Below, piece after piece: positions 6,271 to 14,049 of a stretch of 26,013 nt of DNA. A program made the position numbers and the translations under genes. This DNA comes from an uncultured Ruminococcus sp. Lineage in GTDB: Bacteria > Bacillota > Clostridia > Oscillospirales > Ruminococcaceae. Position 1 is the stretch's first letter. The number at the start of each line of letters is the position of its first letter. The notes beneath the pieces were generated by a model that did no database searches, was not told the DNA's origin, and was given only the letters and a program-made list of their open reading frames with translations. The DNA lies in the NCBI GenBank assembly GCA_900540005.1, contig UQEM01000018.1, forward strand, positions 1-26,013, read 5' to 3'.

Positions 6271-8286
6271 ATGCTGAGGGCAAGAATAACACCATATATA
6301 CTGTCTTTATCAATGGCTATGAGCCTTGTTTCGGGCTTGCCTTTCCAAAGGGCATATGCTGTATCAGATGATGTTACATACAAAGATATGAACTTTGCAA
6401 TTCGCAGTGGAACTACCGACCAGCTTACACTAACTTCTTATAGCGGATTTGAAACCGTTATAAATATTCCCGAAACAATTGACGGAAATACTGTTACGGC
6501 TATAGGGGATAAGGTTTTTGCGGGAAACAGCACTGTTAACACTATCTCTCTGCCTGATACTATCAATTATTTCGGAACTGACGTTTTTCGCGATTCATCG
6601 GTACAGTCCGTCAATATTCCGACATCACTAAGAGTAATACCCAGCTACACCTTTAACAACTGTCAGGAGCTTGAAAGCGTATCATTTCACGATGATATAG
6701 CTGTAATATCGAATACTGCATTTAAAAAGACCAATATTATCGTACCACAGGAGTTAAGAGAGCGCGTTACAGGTACGACGATACTTTCGTCAGATACTTC
6801 ATGTCAGTTTTCAATAAATGATTGGAACTATAATATTACTTGTAAAAATGGAAACGTAAATGCTGAGATACTTAGATATAACGGCAATGATGAAGTAATA
6901 TTCGTCCCTTCAAAGCTGAACAGTGCTGATGTAACTATCTGCGAAAGGAATGCGTTCCCCGATATCAATAAAGTAAAAAGCGTAGAATTTCCGGATTCTA
7001 TGACTTCTCTTGATGTCAGCTTTGCAGGAACAGGAATAGAGGAAGTTACTGTAAGAGGTGTTGATGAAATACCTGCCTCGGAATTTGAAAACTGCACAGA
7101 ACTAAAAAAATTAACAATATCAGATAGTGCAGATATATACACTATCGGTTCAAATGCTTTTAGAAACTGTACCTTGCTGAAAAGCATCTCATTTCCTGAA
7201 AACTGCGGGCAGATAAACATAGGAAGTTACGCTTTTGAAAATGCGGGAATAACAGAACTGACGATGAAATGCCCCTCGGAAATAGGCAACAGGGCTTTTT
7301 CAGAATGTGAATCGCTGGAAACTGTAGAATTGAGCGATGCAAATGTAGCCTATGGATCATTTATGAACTGCAATTCACTTACTGAAATCATATTTCATGG
7401 GAATACTGTACTCAGCGATTTAAGTGTATTTAACTGCGACAGCCTTGTTAATGTTAATTTCATTGATAGTCAGCTTACCTCAAGCAATGCTTTCAGAAAC
7501 TGTCCGAAGCTTTATACTATAAATTCAGAAAAAGTATTCAGTTCAGTAACAGGTGATTTTATCCCTGAGTATAAGGACTTTATCTTTACTCATTTCAACG
7601 GTTCTGACAATGTAGGCTTTATAAATGAATACGTTACAGCGTGTGTTGAACGCATTGTAAACGAGTATACTGATGACGGGATGAACGATATAGAAAAGGT
7701 CCTTGCGCTTCATGATTGGGCGTGCAACAACACAAAGTATACCGAAGAAAGTATCGGTGATAGTGAAAACCATAGTGATGCATCTGTATTCATGAATGAT
7801 TATACTGTCTGTGAGGGATATGCAAGAGCCTGCAATCTCCTATATCACGCAGCCGGTATCGAAAGTTATTACGTTCACGGTTCCAATCACGCATGGAATA
7901 TCGTAAATATAGAGGGAAACTATTTTCATGTAGACGCTACATGGGACGATCTTGGCAACATATCACGGGAGTGGTTCATGAAGTCCGATGATGAGCTGCG
8001 AAAAGAAGGCGGCAGTCATGCTGAGTGGACATTATATGTACCGTCTCCGCTCCATGAATTTCAAGGAGATGTACTTCCTGAGTGTAAGTACAGAATGGGC
8101 GATACCAATGCTGATTGCAGTATAAATGTTGCTGATCTTGTTTCATTGCAGAATTTTCTTCTTGGACGATCAAAGCTTGAAAAAGAGCACTGGGTTTTAT
8201 CTGATGTATGTCATGATGGAAAAATAAATGTTTTGGATATGGTAATGTTAAGGCGAATCGTAATAGAGGAATGTTTTACTACATAA
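6271..8286 (+). CDS. Secreted leucine-rich repeat / transglutaminase-like / dockerin protein (671 aa)
   Basis: The ATG at 6271 follows AGGGAGG. A signal peptide (about 1-31, ending QRAYA) directs export. Residues about 50-430 are BspA-type leucine-rich repeats (LRR_5), with units such as IPETIDGNTVTAIGDKVF, FRNCTLLKSISFPENC and SECESLETVELS. A transglutaminase-like core follows. It has Cys514 in TVCEGYARA, His540 in SNHAWNIV and Asp555 in FHVDATWDD, the papain-like catalytic triad of this superfamily, so it may be a protease or a transglutaminase. Residues about 608-668 form a type I dockerin with two calcium-binding segments (GDTNADCSINVADLV and SDVCHDGKINVLDMV). The dockerin would attach it to a cohesin scaffold outside the cell. 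In its second loop a His replaces the usual Asn/Asp (VCHDG). The neighbour at 8559 also has a dockerin. The domain calls are firm; the substrate is unknown. Confidence 0.92.
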   Translation: MLRARITPYILSLSMAMSLVSGLPFQRAYAVSDDVTYKDMNFAIRSGTTDQLTLTSYSGFETVINIPETIDGNTVTAIGDKVFAGNSTVNTISLPDTINYFGTDVFRDSSVQSVNIPTSLRVIPSYTFNNCQELESVSFHDDIAVISNTAFKKTNIIVPQELRERVTGTTILSSDTSCQFSINDWNYNITCKNGNVNAEILRYNGNDEVIFVPSKLNSADVTICERNAFPDINKVKSVEFPDSMTSLDVSFAGTGIEEVTVRGVDEIPASEFENCTELKKLTISDSADIYTIGSNAFRNCTLLKSISFPENCGQINIGSYAFENAGITELTMKCPSEIGNRAFSECESLETVELSDANVAYGSFMNCNSLTEIIFHGNTVLSDLSVFNCDSLVNVNFIDSQLTSSNAFRNCPKLYTINSEKVFSSVTGDFIPEYKDFIFTHFNGSDNVGFINEYVTACVERIVNEYTDDGMNDIEKVLALHDWACNNTKYTEESIGDSENHSDASVFMNDYTVCEGYARACNLLYHAAGIESYYVHGSNHAWNIVNIEGNYFHVDATWDDLGNISREWFMKSDDELRKEGGSHAEWTLYVPSPLHEFQGDVLPECKYRMGDTNADCSINVADLVSLQNFLLGRSKLEKEHWVLSDVCHDGKINVLDMVMLRRIVIEECFTT

Positions 8287-8352
8287 GGTTTTAATGTATA
8301 TTATATTGACAACAAATGCGTGTCATGAAAATTTAGTAAGGAGGATCTGTGT

Positions 8353-8550
8353 ATGAAGTTTTCTCGTTTTTTTGCAAGTGCGCTGTCACTTATGTTGGTT
8401 TCTGGTGAAGATGGCGTAATAGCAACACCTCATTGTTCTTTTGCAAGTTCTACCCAATACCCAATACACACATCCGGAAATGATACTTTTGGATGTAGGA
8501 TAACTACGTCATTGTTACGATTCATATACCAGAACAACTATCTTAACTAA
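8353..8550 (+). CDS. Short ORF with signal-peptide-like start, possibly a decayed gene (65 aa)
   Basis: The ATG is preceded by AAGGAGG at 8 bases, so it is well placed for translation. The first ~20 residues (MKFSRFFASALSLMLVSG) look like a signal peptide. The remainder (SSTQYPIHTSGNDTFG and then ITTSLLRFIYQNNYLN) matches no family I know. A tandem CCCAATA duplication falls inside the frame. The gene stops 8 bases before the next gene's ATG, which itself has a weak ribosome binding site, so translational coupling is possible. It may be a small secreted protein, or the leading fragment of a larger secreted protein broken by a frameshift. Confidence 0.4.
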   Translation: MKFSRFFASALSLMLVSGEDGVIATPHCSFASSTQYPIHTSGNDTFGCRITTSLLRFIYQNNYLN

Positions 8551-8558
8551 AGAAAAAT

Positions 8559-9545
8559 ATGAAAAAGAAAAAATTATCTTTTTTAGCCGTAATAACTATA
8601 GTATGCTTATTTTCCCTAAACTCTTTTAAAGTTCTTGCCTTAAATAATTCATACGGCATGGAAGTTCCCGAAATGCTTGAATTGTACGAAAAATACTACG
8701 ATGATGACTATGAATCTCTATATTTTGAGGAAGCAACATCAGAGTATTCTTCGTACTGTGTTATACAGGAAATGGCAGATGTTGGATTTTTAAGCTATTA
8801 CGGCGATCCTGACGAAAATATAAATATAGCCGATCTACGACAGATCTCCGGATACAGTGAGGAAGAATTATCTTTAAGATGTAGTTACATCGAGCGAACT
8901 GAAAATTGGAGCCTTAGAATGCAATTTTTAGCGCACGACCACAACGCCAACTACGAAGCTGCATTGAAGATAAAAGAAACAATAGCCCAAAATCACGACA
9001 TAAAATCAGCATATATTGAAGTTGGTGAAAAGTGTGTTATACGCAGCAACCGAACCTGCTGGAATGATATTCGCAGAATTGACGAGTTTGGTATAGAGTC
9101 TCCGCTTACGGAGGAACTAACTTCAAAACAGGTATCTGACTTGAATTTGAATATTGCTAAGAACAACTATGAAGCTTCAATAGACGAGCATACTGGAAAT
9201 GTTGTTTTTGCCGAGGGTGTGACCGAAAAAGAAAAGCTTGAATTTGCCGTTTGGCTCAAAGCTAATTACGGATTCTATGCATACACTTACTCTGCCGCAG
9301 CAAATGCAGAAAGCATATCGCCGGAACGTAAAGAACTGTACTATACAGATATTAAAGGCGATGTGAACAACGATGGTTTGTTTAACGTGAGCGATCTTGT
9401 AATGCTGCAAAAATACTTATTAGGAAATGGAACATTAACTAATTGGAAAAACGGCAATCTTTGCTGTGATGATCGTATTGATGTTTTTGATCTTATCTTA
9501 GTCAGACGTGAATTTCTTGAGTCGGGAAGTTCATCTGTATTTTAA
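8559..9545 (+). CDS. Secreted dockerin-containing protein of unknown function (328 aa)
   Basis: A Lys-rich start and hydrophobic core (MKKKKLSFLAVITIVCLFSL) form a signal peptide cleaved near residue 27. Residues about 30-250 are acidic and aromatic (ELYEKYYDDDYESLYFEE, IADLRQISGYSEEELSLRCS) and match no enzyme family I can name. Residues 265-325 are a type I dockerin: GDVNNDGLFNVSDLVMLQKY and DDRIDVFDLILVRREFLE, with the linker NLCC replacing the usual second-loop start. The start has no good Shine-Dalgarno (AAAGAAAAAT), so it may depend on coupling with the 65-aa ORF. A terminator hairpin follows at 9601. With the upstream dockerin protein it suggests export to a cohesin-bearing scaffold. 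The dockerin is certain; the N-terminal module is unidentified. Confidence 0.85.
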   Translation: MKKKKLSFLAVITIVCLFSLNSFKVLALNNSYGMEVPEMLELYEKYYDDDYESLYFEEATSEYSSYCVIQEMADVGFLSYYGDPDENINIADLRQISGYSEEELSLRCSYIERTENWSLRMQFLAHDHNANYEAALKIKETIAQNHDIKSAYIEVGEKCVIRSNRTCWNDIRRIDEFGIESPLTEELTSKQVSDLNLNIAKNNYEASIDEHTGNVVFAEGVTEKEKLEFAVWLKANYGFYAYTYSAAANAESISPERKELYYTDIKGDVNNDGLFNVSDLVMLQKYLLGNGTLTNWKNGNLCCDDRIDVFDLILVRREFLESGSSSVF

Positions 9546-9600
9546 CAACAACCAATTTTTTATGAAATGGTGTCATAACTATCAATATATTATTGATCTA

Positions 9601-9628
9601 CAGCCCTCGGTTGTCCGAGGGCTGTTTT
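9601..9628 (+). terminator. Intrinsic terminator after the second dockerin gene
   Basis: CAGCCCTCGG (9601-9610) pairs perfectly with CCGAGGGCTG (9615-9624) around a TTGT loop and is followed by four T. Confidence 0.85.
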
Positions 9629-9638
9629 CGTTATACAA

Positions 9639-9676
9639 AAAGGTCACTATGGAGCTTCCGCTCCAAAGTGACCTTT
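9639..9676 (-). terminator. 17-bp stem hairpin, copy 2 of the repeated terminator
   Basis: AAAGGTCACTATGGAGC (9639-9655) pairs with 9660-9676 with one mismatch around a TTCC loop. On the minus strand it ends in a run of five T, so it should terminate the leucine-rich repeat gene ending at 9754. Arms and loop are nearly identical to the hairpin at 5892-5929. Confidence 0.8.
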
Positions 9677-9753
9677 CGTGTTACTTAGTGCAATAGAAAT
9701 TTTATGCCGTTGATTTGTAAATTCTCTCCTGTGCAATAGCTAAAGGGAGTTTT

Positions 9754-12198
9754 TTAACTCTGCGGCTTTTCCCACATTTTGGGTGTGACATAGTATTTGC
9801 TCTCGTACCAGTCGCTGCCGTCATCGTGGTACCAGTATTCGATATCGTCCACGCCGTCTATTGAGTTTGCGCCGCCCTCAGCGTAAGGATCGGTGGGGGA
9901 GTAGAACACAAGCTTCCAGTTTTTGATCTGTTCCTCGGTTCCTTTCTGGCTGGAATTGCTATTCAGGAAATACTTGTAAGTAGTTCCGCCGTATTTTTCC
10001 ATTGTATAATCATGACTTTTACCGTAGTAGTCATTTTCAAAGTTACCGTAACCGTAGTATACCTTATCGGGGGCGTTTTCGCTTGCCATCAGTGCGTCCA
10101 TAAATACCGAATTAACGGGACCACTGACTACCCATTCTTTATACTTAGACTTATTAATGATAGTTGGTGCATTTTCGAGCCCATAAAACGCATAATCCCC
10201 GATATAGTGAACGTTTTCGCCTATGACGATCTCTTCTATGGGACATCTCTCGAACATTGACGGGGAAATGACTTCCACGCCGTTACCTATGGTGACTTTT
10301 CTGAGATTAGTGCAAAGATCAAATATATGGCCCCCGTCACCAATTAGTATTAAACCACCAAAGTAATTAGGATCTTGTGCCGATCCGATATACTTCACCG
10401 AGTCGGGGATCACGATTTCTTCAATGGCGGTCTCTCTGAATGCAGAGGTTTGTATATCTTCAACTGTATCACCTATTGTAACTTTTGCCAGGTTTTTACA
10501 TTTTTCAAACGTCAGCTCCGGGATCACCTCAGCATTATCGATGGTTACCTCACCGATACCATAACACTCACAAAACATCGCGGAGCCGGTGCTGACGCTG
10601 CCATTGATATGAAGTGTGAGCAGATTGTTTTCGTCATACGGGATCTTTCCCCTGTTTGAACCTGCGATACCATAGTAATATGCGGTATTATCATCAATAC
10701 TTATATCAATATAGATCATAGGCATTGTCAGCTCAGAAAGTCCTGTGCAATTGAGGAATGCATTGTGCCCGATCTTTGTGACTTCGGGAGAGAGTACGAT
10801 CTCCTTGATATGCTTCAGATCCGCAAATGCGTTTTCAGCGATCACGCCGCCATTTATAGTTACCTTTGAAAGACTCTGCGGAATGATGCTTTCCGCATCA
10901 GCGTTGCTTCCGGACCCGAACAGATAGGTGAGATTGCGGGTGAAGTTCTCCGTGTAGTCAGCGCCAAGGTAGGGCAGTGACAGTTCCTGTAGCTGGCTGC
11001 AGTTCTGGAGCACGCTCGCCTTGATGTTGTTGAAAACGGAGGGGATCTCAAGCGAGGTAACAGTGGTGTCCTCAACGCCCACGAGCATACAGAATTTCTC
11101 TCCGTTCGGGAGAGTGTATTCATCGTTCACGACATAGTCGAAGCCCTCAAATTCGGGTTTCAGCGTCCAGTCGGCGTAGAGCACGATATTGCCGGTTGTG
11201 CCTGACGGGATACCGTCCTCGCCGACAAACTCACCGTTGGCATCGTTATACCGCCAGCCGTTGAATGTGTAGTCGTACTTTTCCAGCGGCTGAAGATCTA
11301 CCGAGTCAAGGATCGTGTAGCTATCGGGATTGTCGTTTTGGATACCCTTTGTGTTGTTGTAGGTAATGGAATATCTGTCAGCCGTAGCAATAGCGGTCAG
11401 AGTGATATCCCCGGGCTTGGAGGTGTCGATCTCTGTGACCTGCTCCTGCGTTGTATCATCTATCCAGTACAGGAAGGTATAACCCTTTGCCTCCAGCGGC
11501 TGTAGGCTGATTTTGCCCTCCGCAAGCGGGAATGACTTCGGATTGGGGTTGGTATAATCTTCTGTCATTATCACTTTGAGGTTGTATGTCACATTGATAC
11601 GGTTATCCAGCATGGCAGACGCAAGATCGTCGGTCTTGTAGTCGGCATAGATCTGCATACTCGCACCGTAGCGGAGCATATCGCGGAGAGTGGAGATGAG
11701 TTTCTGGTCGGTAGAGCCTGCAATGCCCTCCACAAGTCCAAGCTTGCGGGCGGCATAGGTGCATACGCTGTACTCCATTTCCTCACCGTAGTATGTTTTA
11801 CCGTTGTATACCACATAGGGCTTTGAAGCTATCATGTCATTCATTTCCTTGGCATAAAGCTCCGTGTATCTGACTATGTAGCAGGTGTGTGAATTTTCGT
11901 TATTGCTGATCGTTCTGACCTCTGTTGCTCTGAGATCGGAAGATGCGGTTTCGGGTGTATGTTCCGTCACGCCCTCGCGCCAGAAAAGCATTCCGACATC
12001 GGCGGAGGTAATACCCGACGCACCATCGACCTCTATTGCATACATAATGTTTACCTGAGCGCCGAATTCGAGATTCTGCGCAAAGACAGACGCAGTCGGC
12101 ACGGCTTTGGTTTCCGCAGCACTTACCGTGAGTCCGCAAACAAAGAGTATCGGCAATGTCATAAGCGTCAGAAAAGCCATAAACAGTCTCTTTTTCAT
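9754..12198 (-). CDS. Secreted InlB-repeat / BspA-type leucine-rich repeat protein (814 aa)
   Basis: The ATG at 12198 follows GAAAGGAGT. The signal peptide is MKKRLFMAFLTLMTLPILFV and on to about residue 28 (VSAAE). Residues about 35-200 form an uncharacterised N-terminal domain (NIMYAIEVDGASGITSADVG, KPYVVYNGKTYYGEEMEYS). Residues about 205-345 hold two InlB/Listeria-Bacteroides-type repeats (GYTFLYWIDDTTQEQ and YDYTFNGWRYNDANGEF). BspA-like repeats follow to about 690 (VLQNCSQLQELSLPYLG, IAENAFADLKHIKEIVLS). The tail (SKYYVTPKMWEKPQS) has no dockerin, LPXTG motif or membrane anchor, so attachment is unclear. BspA-type proteins commonly bind host or other surfaces. It is the last gene of an apparent operon starting at 12922, 36 bases after the 52-aa ORF. 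Confidence 0.88.
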   Translation of the reverse strand: MKKRLFMAFLTLMTLPILFVCGLTVSAAETKAVPTASVFAQNLEFGAQVNIMYAIEVDGASGITSADVGMLFWREGVTEHTPETASSDLRATEVRTISNNENSHTCYIVRYTELYAKEMNDMIASKPYVVYNGKTYYGEEMEYSVCTYAARKLGLVEGIAGSTDQKLISTLRDMLRYGASMQIYADYKTDDLASAMLDNRINVTYNLKVIMTEDYTNPNPKSFPLAEGKISLQPLEAKGYTFLYWIDDTTQEQVTEIDTSKPGDITLTAIATADRYSITYNNTKGIQNDNPDSYTILDSVDLQPLEKYDYTFNGWRYNDANGEFVGEDGIPSGTTGNIVLYADWTLKPEFEGFDYVVNDEYTLPNGEKFCMLVGVEDTTVTSLEIPSVFNNIKASVLQNCSQLQELSLPYLGADYTENFTRNLTYLFGSGSNADAESIIPQSLSKVTINGGVIAENAFADLKHIKEIVLSPEVTKIGHNAFLNCTGLSELTMPMIYIDISIDDNTAYYYGIAGSNRGKIPYDENNLLTLHINGSVSTGSAMFCECYGIGEVTIDNAEVIPELTFEKCKNLAKVTIGDTVEDIQTSAFRETAIEEIVIPDSVKYIGSAQDPNYFGGLILIGDGGHIFDLCTNLRKVTIGNGVEVISPSMFERCPIEEIVIGENVHYIGDYAFYGLENAPTIINKSKYKEWVVSGPVNSVFMDALMASENAPDKVYYGYGNFENDYYGKSHDYTMEKYGGTTYKYFLNSNSSQKGTEEQIKNWKLVFYSPTDPYAEGGANSIDGVDDIEYWYHDDGSDWYESKYYVTPKMWEKPQS

Positions 12199-12204
12199 AA
12201 ATTT

Positions 12205-12279
12205 AACTCCTTTCAGAATATGTTTTCGCTGTGGTCAAAACTTGCTTGGCTCATTGATATCCCATTCGCCTTCATTGGA
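12205..12279 (-). repeat. 75-bp duplication, copy 1
   Basis: This stretch holds the ribosome binding site of the 814-aa gene plus the end of the 52-aa gene. It closely matches 12400-12474, which holds the same elements for the next gene pair. The shared blocks include AACTCCTTTCAGAATAT and TCAAAACTTG. It indicates tandem duplication of a tail-plus-RBS unit. Confidence 0.65.
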
Positions 12280-12393
12280 TGACGTGAGGATATCAGCCGA
12301 AGAAAAGTAAATAATATCGATCTTCGGCTCCTCGTAGGTCAGCTTAGCCTGTGAGGCTTCGTTCAGGTTTTTGCAGGTGATCTCGTTTTTCAT
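12235..12393 (-). CDS. Small protein with conserved SNEGEWD tail (52 aa)
   Basis: The ATG at 12393-12391 is preceded by GAAAGGAGT and a TGA ends the frame at 12235. It encodes MKNEITCKNLNEASQAKL, then TYEEPKIDIIYFSSADILTS, then SNEGEWDINEPSKF. There is no signal peptide and no transmembrane segment. The layout, a charged N-terminal half, a YEEPKIDIIYF strand and then an acidic Trp-containing tail, resembles the small YxxPxIxxIxF-type proteins that I associate with Ruminococcus-like genomes, whose function I do not know. The last 14 residues match the end of the neighbouring 163-residue protein at 11 of 14 positions. It lies 37 bases after that gene and 36 bases before the 814-aa gene, so it is probably cotranscribed. 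A precursor peptide or a partner carrying a sorting tail are both possible. It is too short for a default ORF cutoff. Confidence 0.75.
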   Translation of the reverse strand: MKNEITCKNLNEASQAKLTYEEPKIDIIYFSSADILTSSNEGEWDINEPSKF

Positions 12394-12399
12394 GGTTTT

Positions 12400-12474
12400 A
12401 ACTCCTTTCAGAATATATTATTCACTGCGATCAAAACTTGTTGGGAGCATTGAAGTCCCATTCTCCTTCGTTGG
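12400..12474 (-). repeat. 75-bp duplication, copy 2
   Basis: Matches 12205-12279 in order and orientation: the end of the lipoprotein gene, its SNEGEWD-coding tail, and the ribosome binding site of the following 52-aa gene. Confidence 0.65.
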
Positions 12475-12922
12475 AGTTTGTATTGGCGTCGGTCGAAGAA
12501 ATGCTGTTCTCCTCCCTGGTTTCGGCGGAAACAGTGGGTGTTTCCGTTTTGCGTGTAGTTTCCTGACTTGGACTTACCGTAGCGGCGCTGTCCGTGCTTT
12601 CATTGGCAGACGGTGAAGATGTTTCTTCTTTGGCGCTCGTTACAGCCGACTGGAATTCCGTGGCTGTAATTGAACCATTGTCTTTGACGGTTTTTGATGT
12701 TTTTGTTGAATTACCTGTATTCATGTCTGCTGAGTCGGAAGCATTTTTTTCAGGATCATCAACGGTCGTTGTATCAGTCGATTTTTCTTCGCCTGCTTCG
12801 GTAATGTCCTGTATTGATGTGCTATTACTTTTCTGAGAATCTGAATCACCGCTCTTACAGCCGGCCTGACAGACTAAAGACAGAAAAGCAATTGAAAATG
12901 CTGCGATTTTTAGCCTCTGCAT
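12431..12922 (-). CDS. Ser/Thr-rich probable lipoprotein with SNEGEWD tail (163 aa)
   Basis: The ATG at 12922-12920 (MQRLKIAAFSIAFLSLVCQA) is chosen because AAGGAGGG precedes it; an in-frame start further upstream would lack one. A hydrophobic signal segment runs to CQAGC (residues 18-22). Cys22 is a plausible lipidation site, but Gln at -3 is atypical for a lipobox. Residues about 25-140 are a low-complexity Ser, Thr, Asp and Glu linker (KSGDSDSQKSNSTSIQDITE, EKNASDSADMNTGNSTKTSK), which looks like a disordered stalk. The end, SSTDANTNSNEGEWDFNAPN then KF, repeats the tail of the adjacent 52-aa protein. It is the first gene of an apparent operon with a consensus promoter at 13001-13029. No enzymatic domain is visible. 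I infer a surface-exposed stalk that presents the tail. Confidence 0.7.
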   Translation of the reverse strand: MQRLKIAAFSIAFLSLVCQAGCKSGDSDSQKSNSTSIQDITEAGEEKSTDTTTVDDPEKNASDSADMNTGNSTKTSKTVKDNGSITATEFQSAVTSAKEETSSPSANESTDSAATVSPSQETTRKTETPTVSAETREENSISSTDANTNSNEGEWDFNAPNKF

Positions 12923-13000
12923 AATACTGTCCCTCCTTACATAAATTGCCAAAAGCGCTTCACTTACGGCAACACCTTTACACAATTAGAGTTTAATCTA

Positions 13001-13029
13001 ATTATATCATATTTGTTTTGAAATTGCAA
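13001..13029 (-). promoter_or_regulatory. Sigma-A promoter of the lipoprotein / 52-aa / LRR operon
   Basis: On the minus strand, TTGCAA (13029-13024) and TATAAT (13006-13001) are 17 bases apart, with an extended TGA before the -10. It gives a leader of about 70 bases before the start at 12922. Confidence 0.8.
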
Positions 13030-13059
13030 TACTTTTTTATTTTCGTAAGAGCCATTAAT

Positions 13060-13296
13060 TCATGGAGCCTTAATGCATTCTTTACAATAATTTCCGGTAA
13101 CATCATGAACGTGCATTGCAAGCTGTTTAAGTTCATCAAGTACCTGCGGACTTCATGTTCACGTTAATCGGAACAGCCTCGGCAAGCTGCCTGTGCCGGT
13201 TATCAGTCACAGCGATGTGCAGATCGTTTTGAGACTTGTAACGGTGCTTGCCGCTACGCACCTTGCAAACAAGGTGAAGCGAATCATAAAGGACAT
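13060..13296 (-). pseudogene. Frameshifted gene remnant, unidentified
   Basis: The minus strand holds two partial frames that read as coding: LYDSLHLVCKVRSGKHRYKS then QNDLHIAVTDNRHRQLAEAV, and, after a shift near 13150-13160, PQVLDELKQLAMHVHDVTGN then YCKECIKAP and a TGA at 13062-13060. There is no start codon with a ribosome binding site. Given the serine recombinase next to it, this may be the end of a plasmid or mobile-element gene, but I cannot name the family. The position of the frameshift is approximate. Confidence 0.45.
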
Positions 13297-13344
13297 TTCA
13301 AAAAGTATACATTATGAGATCGCTAAAAATTAGCTGAAAGAACG

Positions 13345-13404
13345 TTCCAAAAGGTGGCATTTGGAGTTTTGGGACATACCGAAATTCACAGCCACTTTTT
13401 GGAA
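13345..13404. repeat. 14-bp inverted repeat upstream of the serine recombinase
   Basis: TTCCAAAAGGTGGC (13345-13358) and GCCACTTTTTGGAA (13391-13404) are reverse complements with one mismatch and 32 bases between. The right arm ends 6 bases before the ribosome binding site of the recombinase gene. It could be a recombination half-site pair or an operator for autoregulation. Confidence 0.6.
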
Positions 13405-13420
13405 CAGATCGGAGGAATAT

Positions 13421-14020
13421 ATGGACAACAGGGTTTATGGATATGCTCGTGTATCTACTCGTGAGCAGAAAGAGAATCGTCAGATCGAAGCACTTATCAG
13501 ATTTGGAGTCCCTGAACAGAACATTATAGTCGATAAGGCTTCCGGTAAAGACACAGAACGTGAGGGCTATCAGTATTTAAAAAGGCAGATACTGCGCACA
13601 GGTGATACACTTGTTATCAAAGAGCTTGACCGTCTCAGTAGAAATAAATCTGATATTAAACGTGAACTTGAAGAGTTTAAAACTATGGGGGTACGAGTTA
13701 AGATACTTGATATTCCTACGACTCTTACAGACTTTCCCTCCGAACAGAACTGGGTAATGGATATGATAAACTCGATCCTTATAGAAGTTCTTGGTGCAAT
13801 TGCTGAAAATGAGCGCAGGAAAATAAAAATAAGGCAACGTGAAGGGATTGAAGCAGCAAAAAAGAAAAATGTTCGTTTTGGACGTCCTCCCAAGCCTCTG
13901 CCGGATAACTGGCATGAGGTGTTGTTGGAAGTTCGCTGCGGAAACAAAAAGCCTATAGATGCTATTCGAGAACTGGGCATTTCTCGTTCGGCATATTATA
14001 GGCTTTATCAAAAGCTTTAA
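13421..14020 (+). CDS. Serine recombinase, resolvase/invertase family (199 aa)
   Basis: The start at 13421 (MDNRVYGYARVSTREQ) is chosen over a longer frame from 13361 because GGAGGAATAT precedes it. The N-terminal catalytic domain has the nucleophile Ser in YARVSTREQ (Ser12), then DKASGKDTEREGY and LVIKELDRLSRNKSD with the active-site Arg residues, followed by the long E helix to about residue 140. The C-terminus is a short helix-turn-helix (PIDAIRELGISRSAYYRLYQ). The size is that of Hin/Gin-type invertases and Tn3-type resolvases, which cut with a 5' phosphoserine link and rejoin after rotation. An inverted repeat lies immediately upstream. The 69-aa ORF follows after 29 bases. All catalytic residues seem intact. 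The target site is unknown. Confidence 0.92.
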   Translation: MDNRVYGYARVSTREQKENRQIEALIRFGVPEQNIIVDKASGKDTEREGYQYLKRQILRTGDTLVIKELDRLSRNKSDIKRELEEFKTMGVRVKILDIPTTLTDFPSEQNWVMDMINSILIEVLGAIAENERRKIKIRQREGIEAAKKKNVRFGRPPKPLPDNWHEVLLEVRCGNKKPIDAIRELGISRSAYYRLYQKL

Positions 14021-14049
14021 CTGTGCGGGTTATTTAAGGAGCTGAATAT

